64,000 nucleotides of DNA from assembly GCF_001659605.2 (NCBI RefSeq), contig NC_035161.2:33575191-33639190 (forward strand), given 5' to 3'. Both the position numbers and the translations under genes were made by a program. The notes under the pieces are model-generated. The model was not told the DNA's origin and did not search any database. It saw only the letters and a program-made list of their open reading frames with translations. Shown one piece after another: positions 1-12,812 of this stretch (position 1 is its first letter; the number at the start of each line of letters is the position of its first letter). Source of the DNA: Manihot esculenta. Lineage: Eukaryota; Streptophyta; Magnoliopsida; Malpighiales; Euphorbiaceae.

Positions 1-3000
1 GGTTTTTCTTTTTTGGCAATAATATTTTTATTTTATTATTATTTAGTTCTACACTTCCAGTATATCATCACAGAATTATCACTTTCGATGTCTGAGATAT
101 TCAAACCTAGACAAGGCTTTTAACAAAATTTTGCATTTTAAATCTTTACAAAAAAATAAGTTTTTTTTTTTAAAAAAAAAAAATCATAGAATGAAATCAG
201 TTAATAACAGTGGAAAGAGTCTCACTTCAATCAAACCTTTTTAAGCTGGATAATTTTATTAATAAAATTTATTTTACAACTTATAGAAAAAAAAAAGAAA
301 GAAAAGTAAGGAAAGAAGTTATTGAGTTAATAATTTAGTGGACTACGATTATCATGCATAAATTATTAATGGTGGTTGGAATAATGTATTTAGGGGATGA
401 TGGTCTCATCTCATGTTTCTGTTCTGATTTCTGATAGCTTTGCTTTGAGTTGCTCATTGGAGCAGTAAATTAAGGGGGAATTTGCTTTTTTGGTTGTTGA
501 TTGTTTGTTGGCCCTCTGATTTCGTGCTGATTGCTTTTTGTTCGTTGTTGTTGCTGCTGGAGTTATGAGGTTTCAGGCGTTAAATCCTAACAATATCTGC
601 AATTAAAGTAAAAACAAATAATAATCAATGTTGTAGAATATCCATTAATTTACTACTGGGATACAGGAGTCACGTTCTTCACTTAAGAAAAGATCAAACT
701 CACCATAAAGAAGAAGATCATGATCAAACGGTGCATGCATACGCTTTGTGTAGATGGTTTTCCTGTCACCTTCGCTAAATAAATATGTAATTATAAATGA
801 AAGACGGAGAGGAACTTTCAAAGGCAGCATTGAAGATGTTTGAAAAATCTGGCAAAGCGTGGAGTTGTGATTTGAAGACAGAGATTTTGAGTGGGTCCCT
901 TTGAAGATGAGTAATCAAATCAGTAATGGAGCTGTCCTACAATTTACGGAGCTTAAGCTATAGCTGCTAAATAGGGTTTTCTTGATGCATATGTGATAAT
1001 GAAAATGTGGAACGTGAAGCTCCTGTGAAATTGATTTCTTTTTCAGTGAATCAGGAAAGCTCCTGCTAATATTTTTAGGGTTTTCATTCCTTCATTTCAA
1101 TGATTGAAATTTGACATTAAGCCTGCTAAAACCTTTTATCTTTCTATTTATCTCTGGTTTGAAAATAACAAGTTTATATATGTTATAGTTATGTATTAAT
1201 TATTATGGTAAAAAAAATTATGTAATTATATATAAAGTTTAGGAAAATATGTAATTATTTACATATTGCACTTTTGGGTTTGTTGCACTTACGTATATTA
1301 AGGAAGTCTCGTTAATGAGTTAAACTCATTGATTCTCACGCTTAGTTATTGAAGCCTCACTCGCAGCATTTTCAATACGAGGTTGCATCCATGACACTCT
1401 CAAACCTCTCAACGACATACATGTCAATACAAGTAGAAACAATTACAGCTCATTTCTTAGTAAAGCAGAGTTTATTTTGAATATAACTGCAGTCTCTTTA
1501 ATAAAAGAATAAAATTTGATAATTGGGAAATCAAACTCGTAAAAGATCATGAAATCAAGCAGTGACACTAAAAATGAAATATGTTTAGCGGATATCTCAC
1601 ATGAATAAAAATCATTAGTCATTACCATCTTTATATATTGAGCTTTAACATAATAATTTCGATCTCATTGCCTACAATCTTAAAATCAACTCTAACTACT
1701 ATTATCACTATCAACTGAATTACATTATTACTACTTATTCATTATTGGTTTTTTCTTTAATATCCATTTTAAGTAGAAAGTATGAAATTGAATAGAATTT
1801 TAGAAAGTGGTGCGAAATTAAAACGAACATATTCTAAAACAAAAGCATGTGAAGATTGAGAATAATATAAAAATTGAAAGAAGGTACACTACAATCTCGG
1901 AGGAAAGGGAGAGAGAGAGAGAGGGTAGGGCATTACTTTCACAGTTTTAAGGTATAGTGTATAGTCTATAACATTAACCCTAAAAATTCCCACTAATCAT
2001 TACCCTATCTCTCATTTTCCATTTCTACACTACAACCTACTCCTTTCTTCCCGCGTATTTTGCGGCTTCACCTTCACCCTTTACAGTTCTCTTCTCTCTT
2101 CTTTATATTTTGGAGTTTGAGCCCCTTCCGTATCATGTAAATAATAATTAAATGCTTTGCTTTCCTTTTTATTTTTCTGAAATTATTTTAATTAGGAAGA
2201 GGGCAACTTCTTCTCTAACAATTTTTTTTTTCTAAATGTAATTCAGAGTTTCTGGCCTTTCTTGACTCTGGTTAATTATTCGTGGAAAATTTCTTATATG
2301 TAAAAAATATTTTTCATGGAATTACAAAGACAAACCAATAACTATTTATTTGTCTTCAAATTTTCTTGACCCACACTATGACGAGATTCATATGATGGAA
2401 AAGGCCTCCGTGGATCAACAAGATTTTGGATAATGGATGCATTCCTTTATTTGGTTTGACAAAATTTTACATAGTTTATGGCAATGAGAGTGACCCTAAT
2501 GTTATGTGGGGCCTTCAGCTTTTGGTAGATAAAGGAGAAATAGGAAACTATAGACAATACTTCTGTTCCTGGTTGCCGGACTATAAAGAGATTTAGCTGT
2601 GGATCCAACCAGATCTTCAAAGCTTTTTCAGGCTTCAACTACGTAATGTCCTATACCAGTAATGTGAGGCATGACATGGGATCATGATTTTCAGCCAATT
2701 TCATGAAAAAAGAGTCCTAAGGGCTCAATCCTAGTTTGTTTTCTTGCTATTTTGGTCAGTAACTGCTATTTTCAAACTTCTGCCATTGTATACGCATGTT
2801 TGTTGTACATAAATTGCTTTATATATACTAGACAATGAGTGAATGCCTCTTCTTATCCCCTTTCATCTTAGCTCAAAATACTTTTCAATATTTGGCTTTT
2901 CAACAAATGATCTATTACTCATAAAAGCCTTCTGTTTACAGAACAGCAAGATAACAAATTTTCCACACAGGCTAACCATTCTTAATTTTGGTTCAAGAAT

Positions 3001-4600
3001 TTAAAACATAAACTAGTTATTACATATAATATACCACTAACTATACCACCTCAGTTTTAACATTATTGGATAAAATACCTACCTCATATTTTTGTAGAGA
3101 AGTCTCTCTTGTAATATAGATGTTCCATATCTCCTCAACGAAGTTTCTCAGTACTCCTCTTCCCTATACTTGGAAGCTCTTCATAGCACCTCAATTTTTG
3201 CATTTTAGCAGCTTCTGTGGATTAGAAACCTATTTCAACTATGCTTCCCAGTATTAGCATAGAAACTTTAACTGTGGCTATTCCCAGAATTGAGAAACAG
3301 AAATTAGAAAAGAACAAGAAGAGAAGAAAGCAGAAGAGAAAGGATTAAGAGAAGAAGATTGGTATTTTATTGATAAAAAACAGGATGTCAATACAAGACT
3401 TCTCTCTTCTTTTAATACTAACACTCTCTCAAATTCAATAACTTCCATTAACAACTCAGCTCAGCAGTTACAACTCTTAACAGTTTCCCTCCGAAACTCA
3501 TCAACAGAGACTAACTTTGCCTCCAAGTTTTTATTGACTTCTTACCTCAGTTGGACTCTTGGATTGACCAACCTGCCCCATCCTTATTCTTATATCATTG
3601 AGAGCTTGCATTCGATTATATGCATATAATGTGCAAAAATTCTAGGTAATTATGAAAGCCAATCAGAACAAAACCTTGTGTCATTAGGTGATCAAGGTTA
3701 AACACAAAACTGTTCTTGTGATTTCTTCCATGGCCACAACTTAAAGCCGCAACAAAATATAGAAAATTCCAAGTTTTTGCTCCCATAGCATCACATATGC
3801 TCAACACAATCCCCAGGAAATTAAGCAAAATACATTATTCCTACATATAACCCCTACATAAAACTAGTTAATTTGGTCGAGTTTCCATGTTGTGATTTGG
3901 AGATACATGGCAGCTGTGACATAACCCATTGGGAGAGGGGCAATGGATAGATAAAAAGTCATTGCGAAGTTTCCGAAACAACCTTGAGTGGTCAAGATGC
4001 ACACTGACTCGATGCACTAAGCTCTATTCTATGATCACAAATGTAAGTAAAGAACAGCTACTCATATACACAAATGCCTGAGTTTGATAAATCTACAGAT
4101 AACATGCAAGTGAGCTTCAGGGAAAAAGGAAATATTACTGTTTAGTCAACTAAGCACTGTCATTAACAGAATCAATCCTTGACATTAGCGATCAGTGTGC
4201 CTATAGACAGGAATCCAGATGCTAATCAGAAGTTGTGGTAGAAGGTGTGATATTGTATTCCAACAGAAAACATCGTATAACTAATAACTATATGATCAAA
4301 ACATTGTACAAATGTTTCAATACCTGAGCCTTGACATACTACCTTAGGGCCACCCCACTGATATGATGTTTACCCTACATAGGTCAGCACGCAACTGGAT
4401 CATCTACAACCTTAACATACAAATGCTTAAGTTAATAGATAAATTCTGTACAAAGCATAGCTGCCTGTCCGTTGGGTGGATACCAACTACTTTAGAAGAG
4501 GCAAGAGAGTACAAAGAAGAGTTGGCAGCAACTCCAAAGTCCACCAATAAGTTCATTGTAGCAATAGGGAACCTCGGGACCGCTTGATGCTTAGAAATAT
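1..4600. other. AT-rich sequence, no gene recognised
   Basis: I found no coding region I could assign to a family on either strand. Open frames are short (up to about 74 codons) and lack splice-supported continuation. One minus-strand frame at 645-830 begins with ATG and has a possible GTGAGT donor, so a small first exon is not excluded, but nothing identifies it. The stretch adjoins the 3' end of the SWD2-like pseudogene and may include its former downstream flank. Confidence 0.5.
3190..3530 (-). mobile_element. possible LTR remnant (copia-like)
   Basis: Read on the minus strand, this stretch has a TGTTAAGAGTTG-type opening and a TATTAAAAGAAGAG segment. An AATAAAATACC polyadenylation-like signal follows, then a pyrimidine-rich tail of TTCTTCTCT and TTCTGTTTCTC runs. 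That order is typical of the U3-R-U5 part of plant copia LTRs. No target duplication, primer-binding site or internal coding region was found, so it would be an old fragment or solo LTR. It could equally be unique sequence that happens to look alike. Confidence 0.3.
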
Positions 4601-4609
4601 TTTGGGGGC

Positions 4610-7600
4610 CTAACAGGGGTAATTATACATCCTTCCAACATGAGCTGCCAATTTAGACAAGTCTAGAATCCAAAATGATAGTTCAGAAGACTCAGTCGCA
4701 AACAGAAGACTCCCAGGGGCCCATCATGTTATAACATGAGGCTCAGTTTCATAAGTCATCCAACTTGCAACCTGCATGGTGCAGAAAACATGTTACCCGT
4801 CTACTAACAAGCAATAAAAATAATTAATAAATATAATAAAATAATAAATCAAGACAGATGAAAGTTGTCCACATTTGATATTTTAGGTGTAAATCAAAAG
4901 CTGTACCATTCTCATGTAGAATATCAACGGGACTGAGCAGTTAGTTTGACTAGAAGACAATGAAATCACATCTAGTTTATATTGCTAGTATTGGAAGGGA
5001 TTGAGAAATCTGATGTACGTTCTGACTAAACTTACAAGTTTCTGCTTTCTCAACTAGAAAGGAAACAATCTCAATGATATTCCACACCTGTGCTCTTCCC
5101 CATGAAGGGCCTGAACTCTAAATGTCTACACTGCTTGTTTCAAGATGGCACAACTAAATTAATTTACATATGCTTCTTCCAAAATCCAAACCCTCACACA
5201 ACAGGGTATCTTAAGAAATTTTAAGTTAAAATTCAACATAAATCACATCAAACAAAAGAATTGATAATCTATTTAATCCTTGATTCATGCATTGTACGCC
5301 CATTAATTCTTGGAAATAAGATATCAAAGGCAAAAAAGCTCTTTAACTTTTCAAGTACTTGCTATCATGCCGAGCAAATGAAATATTTTTTATTAAGCCC
5401 CTAAACAAATCAATTTGGTCTTGTTGAATAATTCAACAGCAACAAACATATAATGGCCTAAATACATGCAAATTGAAAGGACACAATAACCAATGTAACC
5501 TTAAGAAGCACCAGGACTCAACCTTAGGTAATTAATTCTCAAAAGTCAAAACACTAGGTTATAGGCATAAAAACTATATTCTGTCTGACAAAATTGTTTT
5601 AGTATACAGGCATCAGCAATTGACATAGCAGAATTCAAAAACTCAAAAAGTGTTGGTATTCAAGCAATATCCATTTGTTACTGTTAAATCTGTATCCAAC
5701 AATGTCAGACTTAGTTAAGAGGCTCCACAAAATAAATTCAGTTGGAAGGCACAATAGCAAGAGCTTGAAAATTTCAGCTCCTTTTGAATGTGTTGGAAAT
5801 GTCAAGTGCATATTCCCCCAAAACTCTACGCGACTGATATACTGTTAACAATTTAAGGGATGCTATATATTAGCTCATTCTGAAATGGAAAATATGACGG
5901 TGTAAAGAGAGATAGTGTTAGGGTGCAAGAGAAAGTGGTTTATCGTACTTCTTTCCCACTCCTTACAATGGACACGACCATCACCTGAACCTGTCAAGAT
6001 ATCAGAAGCAATAGAGTTATTAGGAGTAAAAACAGGTAGGCTTCTCTAAAACCAAAGAAAATTTGGGCTCCATAGTAAGTGAAATGCCACTTCACTTGTA
6101 GGAATGGGCCCATTGAATACTTATCTTATGCCAGGTATTGCAAGAATACATATATTCCATTCTCTAAGAGTGCTCTTCATTCCAAGCCACAAATGATTAA
6201 TGAAACCCAAGAGATTGTTCCATATAGGTTCACCCAAAACGCATCCATTTCAAAACCACAGCAATGCCTCTCCACCAAAAAAAAAAGCAGAAGAAAAAAA
6301 AATGAAAAGGAGAGAGGATCAGTCATTTGGTCATGCACCTAAAGAAAAATTAAGGTCCAATCGGACACATCATCATTTGAACAAACATATTTAAAGGCAT
6401 CAACCAACTAAAGAGGAAGAAAATAAGCCAAAAATATTCAAATTACTGTCCTCCAAGTGAACTGATGGCAGATGCAATACCTGATAGACAAACAATCCCT
6501 CAGGGCTGAAAGATGCCCCCCCATAATGTAGAAGTCATTGAAAATGGCTTGCATTATATGTGAATAACTAATATAAAAGAGAACATAGAAGCATGTTAAA
6601 GGAAGTTTTAGGTGAAAGTTTTTAAGCACTGGACTTACAAATGTTCCCCAAAATGAATCAAGGACATGAGTGCCCATCCATAGTTGTCAAGAGCATAAGT
6701 CTCCCGTCATTGCATTGGATACATCCCCTTGAACAGGAAAGATGTCAAAAGAGCCCTAAAACGAATTGCTTTTCAACAATTAAGTACATGCCAAATAGCA
6801 GTGAAGGGATGGAAAAACTTTGTAGTACTTAGCCCTCCATACTTCATTAGATCTATAGTCTGACCTTTTTACACTTGCTAATGTCAAACAATCTTATGTA
6901 TTCCCCCCCCCAAAAAAAAAAAAAAAAAAAAACCAACGAAAAGAAAATGGCAATTGCAAATATTAGCCGTTTAGCCCTTGATCACCATATGCTGTAGCAG
7001 GATTGCCTTGCATATAATAAAGCTTGTTTTCTGGGGTGAGTGTCTATGTCAAAATATTAACCTTACCCTTTTCAGCCCGTTGATCCCAAAGCAGAATAAT
7101 TCAGTCTAGGAACCAGAGATAAAGCATTCCTTAGGAGACCACAAACTCAGTCAGACAACCCTTTGAATAAATTCATGAAATGTCACTTCTAGACATAAAT
7201 AAGGATAATGTTTACATCAAAGTGGAACTGAAGGTCAGTTCTAGGAAAATACCTGTCATGATGACCTTTAAAATACCACAAGTACTTGTTATCATTCAAT
7301 GAGAAAAGTCGCAGGGATTCTGAAACAATGGAACCATATAAATAATCTAAACACATTCCTGGTTTACAAGAAAAAGAATTCAAATGAATTCTAGAAAAAT
7401 AATGCATGATTTCATCTTTGATGAAAACTTTTTAAGTTAAAAAGAATTGAATTCTTTTATTCTAAGATAATTGCAGGAAAATAAATAATCTGAATTGAAT
7501 TCTTACAAAATTCAAACGAGGGATTGAGATGATGCATGCATAAATGAATTATTTGTTTTTAACAAATAAAACAAATTATCCTAACAACAAAATATTACAA

Positions 7601-7720
7601 TGCAAAGGTCATTCTGACAAACCTACCGTCCCTGTACCATCCATTTTTTGAGGAGTACATAATAGTTGTAGGATAAGAAGTAAAGCAAACCAGATCAACC
7701 CCATACCTTTTGCTATTGAT
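4610..7720 (-). pseudogene. SWD2/WDR82-like WD40 gene, non-processed pseudogene
   Basis: Minus-strand exon pieces, in protein order, read INSKRYGVDLVCF and MYSSKNGW (about 7720-7637), NDNKYLWYFKGHHDR (about 7325-7253), WSPKECFISGS and LLWDQRAEK (about 7153-7072), QGNPATAYGDQGL (about 7010-6940), NDGRLMLLTTMDGH and LDSFWGT (about 6745-6640), ASFSPEG (about 6520-6490), GSGDGRVH and VRSGKE (about 5994-5945), and SSELSFWILDLSKLA (about 4776-4610). These match the SWD2/WDR82 family, WD40 subunits of the COMPASS histone H3K4 methyltransferase. Pieces end at plausible donors and acceptors, so introns are kept and this is not a retrocopy. Disabling changes: TGA at 7151-7153, a one-base deletion near 7106-7110 plus TGA at 7101-7103, an 8-nt insertion near 6964-6971, a frameshift near 6664-6674, and an in-frame TGA at 4724-4726. 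The N-terminal exon was not found. Confidence 0.82.
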
Positions 7721-8479
7721 GGCTCAGTAACTCATGGCAATAGATTAGAACATATACAGCAATTACAGTAAAGTACAAAGATAAATATGCCAGTTTATAT
7801 GAATACAAATAACTCCACTCAAGCAGCAATTTCACTACTTCCAAGTTCATAGAAGGATTAAACAGTTCCGTGGCTTAACAGCTTCGCGTATCACATATGT
7901 GGTGAACATAGGCAAAAATGTACTGTGCAAAAAAAGAACTTAGACCCACATGAGGAAGCGGTGCAGATATCTCGGTGGGTGAGCAGCTGGGAATTACATT
8001 TTTTCCAAACCTGAATTTCATGCTTAGACAAATTAATTCTGCAGCCACTTTGTTAAATGAAAGAGGTTGCTGAATCTCGCATCTCAGCACAGGGTGATTG
8101 GGTGTTTGTGTGTCTCGTATCCTTCATCTCAACTTTGTATTGGTCCTTCTTCAATGTTGATAGCCCACACCACCTCTGTTCTTTTATTTTGCGGCAGAAG
8201 TGTGGAATTTTGCTCAAGACTCCAACTTGGTTGATTTGATCCTTTGATTAGATCCTTTCGGGAGTGGATATGTTAATTATTTGTTGGGCCTAGTAGGGAT
8301 TTGCTGATCCCTTGGATGGAGGCTTGAATTTGGGTTACTGTTGTGTTTGGTCGTACATGGGTGGAAATATTTATTTGCTGATGTGCTTGGTCTCTTCATT
8401 TTCTGGCTTTGCAAGGTGGAAACATGAGGCTTACGTTGCACCGGCAACATCATATAGGCGGATAGATTCATCAAAACCG

Positions 8480-11177
8480 GCAGTTATTAGATTTTTTTTT
8501 TTTCCAAAGGTAAATATTCATAATATAAAAATCAACCCATAACAAATAGGAAGATTTAGGATTTAGTTAATAGATATTTTTATTATTAATAAATTAATTT
8601 TTATATTTTTAAAAATATATTAAAACATTCTTCATTTTTTATCCGTTAATAAAATAGTTATTCTTTTCATTTATTTTTTAATTTCATTTCAATTTTTCCT
8701 TTTATAAAATAATTCTTCTTCTTTTTCTTTTTCTTCATCATCATTTTCTTCCTCTTCTTGTGTTTGTTTTTTCCTCCATCATTATTATTTTTTCCTTCTT
8801 TTTTCTTCCTTCTTTTTGTAGGAGGAGTAAGAGAAGAAGCATAGACTATTTCATTAACGAAAATAAATAATAAGAATATTTTAATAGATATGAGAAAAAA
8901 TATAAATTATTTTGTTGATGGAAATAAATAATAAAAACGTTTTAATAGATATGATAAAATATAAAAACGTTTTAATAGATTTTTAAAAATATAGAGAATA
9001 AATATTTCATTGATAAAAATAAACGATAATAACGTTTTAATAGATATAAAAAAAGATAGATAGTATTTTATTGATGAAAATAAACAATAATAATATTTTA
9101 ATAAATTTTTAAAAATATTAAAATAAACTTGTTAATAATAGCAATATCTAATAATTAAATAAAAATTTTATTTGAGAATAAAATTAAATTTTAAAAATTT
9201 TCTCAAACATTTTTCTCTACTTTTAATAAAAAATAATAAAAAAAAATTATTTTATTAACAAAAAAAATAAAGATATTTTGATAAATTTTTTAAAATATAA
9301 AAATTAATTTATTAATAATAATAACATCTAAAAATGAAATTGTAAATCTCCTTAACAAATAACGATACACATGAATTGGGCAGAAGATCCACTGTACCAA
9401 AAGAGAAAAAGGATTATTTTCTACCAATGTTAAGCCATGTTTGTTTCGATTTTAATTTTTAAAATTTTATGTATTTCAATTCAAACTCATATTTGGTGTG
9501 TTTTGATTTAAATAATAATTAAAATTTAATATTTTATAGAATTGATTAGAATTTAAAATGAATTATATAAAATTGATTTAAAAATATTTTGCGACTAAAA
9601 TACATATATTAATATTTTTCACTCGATTATCATTTATTATAATAATTAATTAAAAAAATATTTCAATAAATTATTACACTATTTTAATTTTTTTATATTA
9701 TTTTATACATTGAATAATAGTAAGGAGTATTTTCAGAAAAGGAGTATCCAAAGTAGGTAGCCACCTACTCTATGTAAGAGTAAAACTGAAATGCTTTGCA
9801 TTGTTTTTATAGGTTTGCATTTTCTTTTTCATTTATTTATATTAAAAAATATTTTTTAATTCTCAAAATATAATATAATTAATAAATTTATCCCTATATT
9901 TTTAAAATTCAACACTTTTATCTTTAAAATTTAATTTCATCAAAATTTAAATTTTTTTTAAAATCATGTAATTTTTATTAAATTTTAGTTTTAATTTTTC
10001 TTATATTTATTGAGTTTGAATATTAAATTTATTAAAATTTTTATTTGTTTATAGAGATTTAATTTAATATTTTAATTTTTTAAAAAATTTTGATGGAATT
10101 AAATTTTAAAAATTAAGACGTTCGATTTGAAAAATAGAAAAAAAATATTTTAAGATTGAAAAAATATTTTATTTTTATTTTTATTATATTTATTAAATTA
10201 AAATATTAAATTTATTAAAATTTTTATTTATTTATGGAGAGTAAGTTTATGATTTTTAATTTGTTACTTTAATTTATAAATAAGATTTTATTGATTTAAT
10301 TTTTTGAGAAAGAAATTTATAAATTTATAGAAATTAAATTTTAAGAATTAAAATGTTGAATTATTGAAAAAGTATTCATAGCTAACGGCATGTTTTATAG
10401 AGTAACTTTTAATTTTGATGAGTTAAAATTTTAAGAACTGAAATTGTTGATGATGTTATATGTCCAAGGTAAAAAAATTAATTTTTGATTTATAATTTTA
10501 AAATTACGAGACAGGATAATTTTCATCAAAAATCAATCAATTTTTAGTAAATTTTTAATTTAGATGCTCAACTTAAATTTTTTTCTTAAAATTCTTCGCA
10601 TTTTAACTTATTTTCATTAAACACTTTAATTTATTTTCATTAAATTCCGCTAGTTTCCAGATTAACATAAATTTAAAAAATATATTTTTCTATCTTTCTT
10701 ATCATCCATTTTCCATTTTTTTCTTTTCTCTTTTTTATTTTATTTTTTTATGTATTTATTCACATAAATGATTAATTATTAATTATTTTATTTTAATAAT
10801 TTAATTATTTTTATATTTTACTTCTGAATCACACTAAAAAAATGTATTAATAATAAAAATATTAATTATATACAATTTTATTTTAAATATTAATGAATAA
10901 TTTTTAGATAATTTTATAAATCAAGTTTTAATGTACATATTATTTATTAATTTATTTTAAATATGTAATATTTTTTTATTTTAAATAACAATATAAAATT
11001 TTATTAAAAAAATTATTTATTTTTTTATCATTTTATTTTAAAGGTTAATGAATAAGTTTTTTAAATTGTTATTTACGTAATTTTATACATATTTATAATA
11101 AAATTAATTTTAAATAAGTAATATTTTATTATTGTGGAATAAGATTTTAAAATTTAAAATTTTAAAATATTTTAAAA

Positions 11178-11217
<40 letters not shown>

Positions 11218-11989
11218 TCCTTTGATTTTGTTTTAAAAAATGCAATAAGTGATATTATTAGGAAGGTGATGTTACTTTTAGTTTTTTTTTTATTAATTAA
11301 GGTATAAGGAGTATTGATTTTAAAAAAATTATTTTATTTAATTTTTTTCTCTTTTATTATAAGTAGCTATAATAATTTTAAGTAATTCTAAATTTTTCTA
11401 TTTTTTTATACATTGTAAAATAAAATTATATATTATTAGGAGGGAGAGAAAAAGAGAAAGAGAAAATAGGTAATTTTTTTTATTTTATAGATAGAAAAAG
11501 AATAAAAATATAAAATAAATAATAGAACATAGTATTTTTTTTTTTTATTAATTCATGTTAACTTGAAAATTTGCAATTATAATTAAGAAGGAATTTAATG
11601 AAAATTCAATTGAAATTTAAGAAATTTTAAGAAATAAATTAAAATAAATGACTAAAATGAAAATATATTAAAATTTGAGTGACTGAGTGAAAATTACCTG
11701 ACATATTAATATCTTTTGATTTTATCCATATATTATTAATGATTTTACAAATTTATTAGTAATGATTTTTTTTTCACTTAGAAATTGAGAATAAATAGTT
11801 TCAATTATAGAATTAGACTAAACATAAATTATATCACATTTAATTGAATTATCAAATCAAACGCCATAATTTATATAATTTAATTAAATTTTATATAATT
11901 TTAGTTTGAAAATTAAAGTGAACACAATGTTAGAGAATTTTTTAATAAGGTGCAGATGATCACCAAAAATGCTTGCCATGGAAGGTATA
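8480..11989. other. AT-rich intergenic spacer
   Basis: This stretch is almost entirely A and T, with no open frame above about 60 codons that resembles a protein. It contains a degenerate tandem repeat at 8847-9120 and an AT microsatellite near 11,188-11,215. I see no gene in it. Confidence 0.7.
8847..9120. repeat. degenerate tandem repeat, AT-rich, unit about 60-70 bp
   Basis: Four imperfect units share a core of TATTTCATTGATGAAAATAA followed by a TAATAACGTTTTAATAGATA-like segment. The units start near 8847, 8905, 9003 and 9066. A weaker fifth copy may lie near 9240-9350. Units differ by substitutions and small insertions, which suggests an old array. Confidence 0.6.
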
Positions 11990-11997
11990 TATACATT
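11990..11997. repeat. target-site duplication, left copy
   Basis: The 8-bp sequence TATACATT lies immediately before the left end of the hAT-type element and is repeated exactly at 13,344-13,351, immediately after the right end. Eight-bp duplications are the hallmark of hAT insertion. Confidence 0.88.
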
Positions 11998-12130
11998 TAG
12001 GGGTGTGCATCGGTCGGTTCGGTTCGGTACCGAATCGAAATGGCCAAAACCGATTTAACCGAATTATTTCAAATTGTAAACCGAACCGAACCAAATAAAA
12101 TAGAAAACCGAATCGAACCGAACCGAACTA

Positions 12131-12257
12131 GTTCGGTTCGGTTCGGTTCGAAATCGATTTTTGTCTGTATCTCCTTACACTGTCCAACAGATTCGGTTCG
12201 GTTCGGTTCGATTCGAAATCGATTTTTGTCTGTATCTCCTTACACTGTCCAACAGAT
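12131..12257 (+). repeat. direct duplication within the hAT element
   Basis: Two near-identical units of about 62 bp (12,131-12,192 and 12,192-12,257) each contain CGGTTCGGTTCGGTTCG, then AAATCGATTTTTGTCTGTAT, then CTCCTTACACTGTCCAACAG. The second differs by an extra GATTC. This looks like a local tandem duplication of the left subterminal region. Confidence 0.85.
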
Positions 12258-12691
12258 GACGATTCAGGTTTTGCACTAAAGTACAGTTCTATTGCACATT
12301 ACCGTTTTGCTCCCCACAATCTTGCAACGACCCATAAATTTCTTATAATAAAGGAGCTCCCACATTCAGAAATATAGTAATAAGAAAACAACAACAGCTT
12401 TGAATATGTGAGTTTAACAGTTTTGATATATAACCAAAAGGAACTTACAAAATAATTCTAGAAAAATAAATCATAATTGAAAAAAAAACTTCTGGGTAAC
12501 AAATTCACCTAGAAAAATACACAGCTTTGAATATGTGGGTTTAACAGCCATATCACTAAAGAAACTCAATTTTAAAATTTTTTATGGGAACTTCTAATCC
12601 ATTGTTTTCGATTACTAAACAAAGCACAATCCAGAAAAGGGTATTTATAGTGAAAGCATAAGGAGTAGTTTTGAAAATAGAAAGGAATTAC

Positions 12692-12800
12692 CTTGGAAGG
12701 ATCTACCTTCTGAAAATTCTTGACGACGGAGACAACACGATCTGCGACATCGGATTTGTAAGGAAGGAGCCCCTCACGAGAGAGACGCGAGCGATGGCCG
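12692..12800 (-). pseudogene. captured fragment resembling mitochondrial acyl carrier protein
   Basis: On the minus strand the frame reads KSDVADRVVSVVKNFQKVDP followed by SK. This matches the start of helix I and the following loop of plant mitochondrial acyl carrier proteins (mtACP), the phosphopantetheine-carrying subunits of mitochondrial fatty acid synthesis. Immediately after the SK codons the DNA reads AAG then GTAATT, a good splice donor, so the fragment appears to keep the exon edge and the start of an intron and was copied from genomic DNA. The DSL serine motif that would carry phosphopantetheine lies in a later exon and is absent, so this cannot be a working carrier protein. The assignment rests on about 22 residues. 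Confidence 0.62.
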
Positions 12801-12812
12801 TGAGAGAGAGAC

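Noticed and set aside
4363..4587. A 74-codon plus-strand frame containing TTLEEAREYKEELAATPKST
   Set aside because: No homology recognised and no splice-supported neighbours. It lies just beyond the 3' end of the opposite-strand pseudogene.
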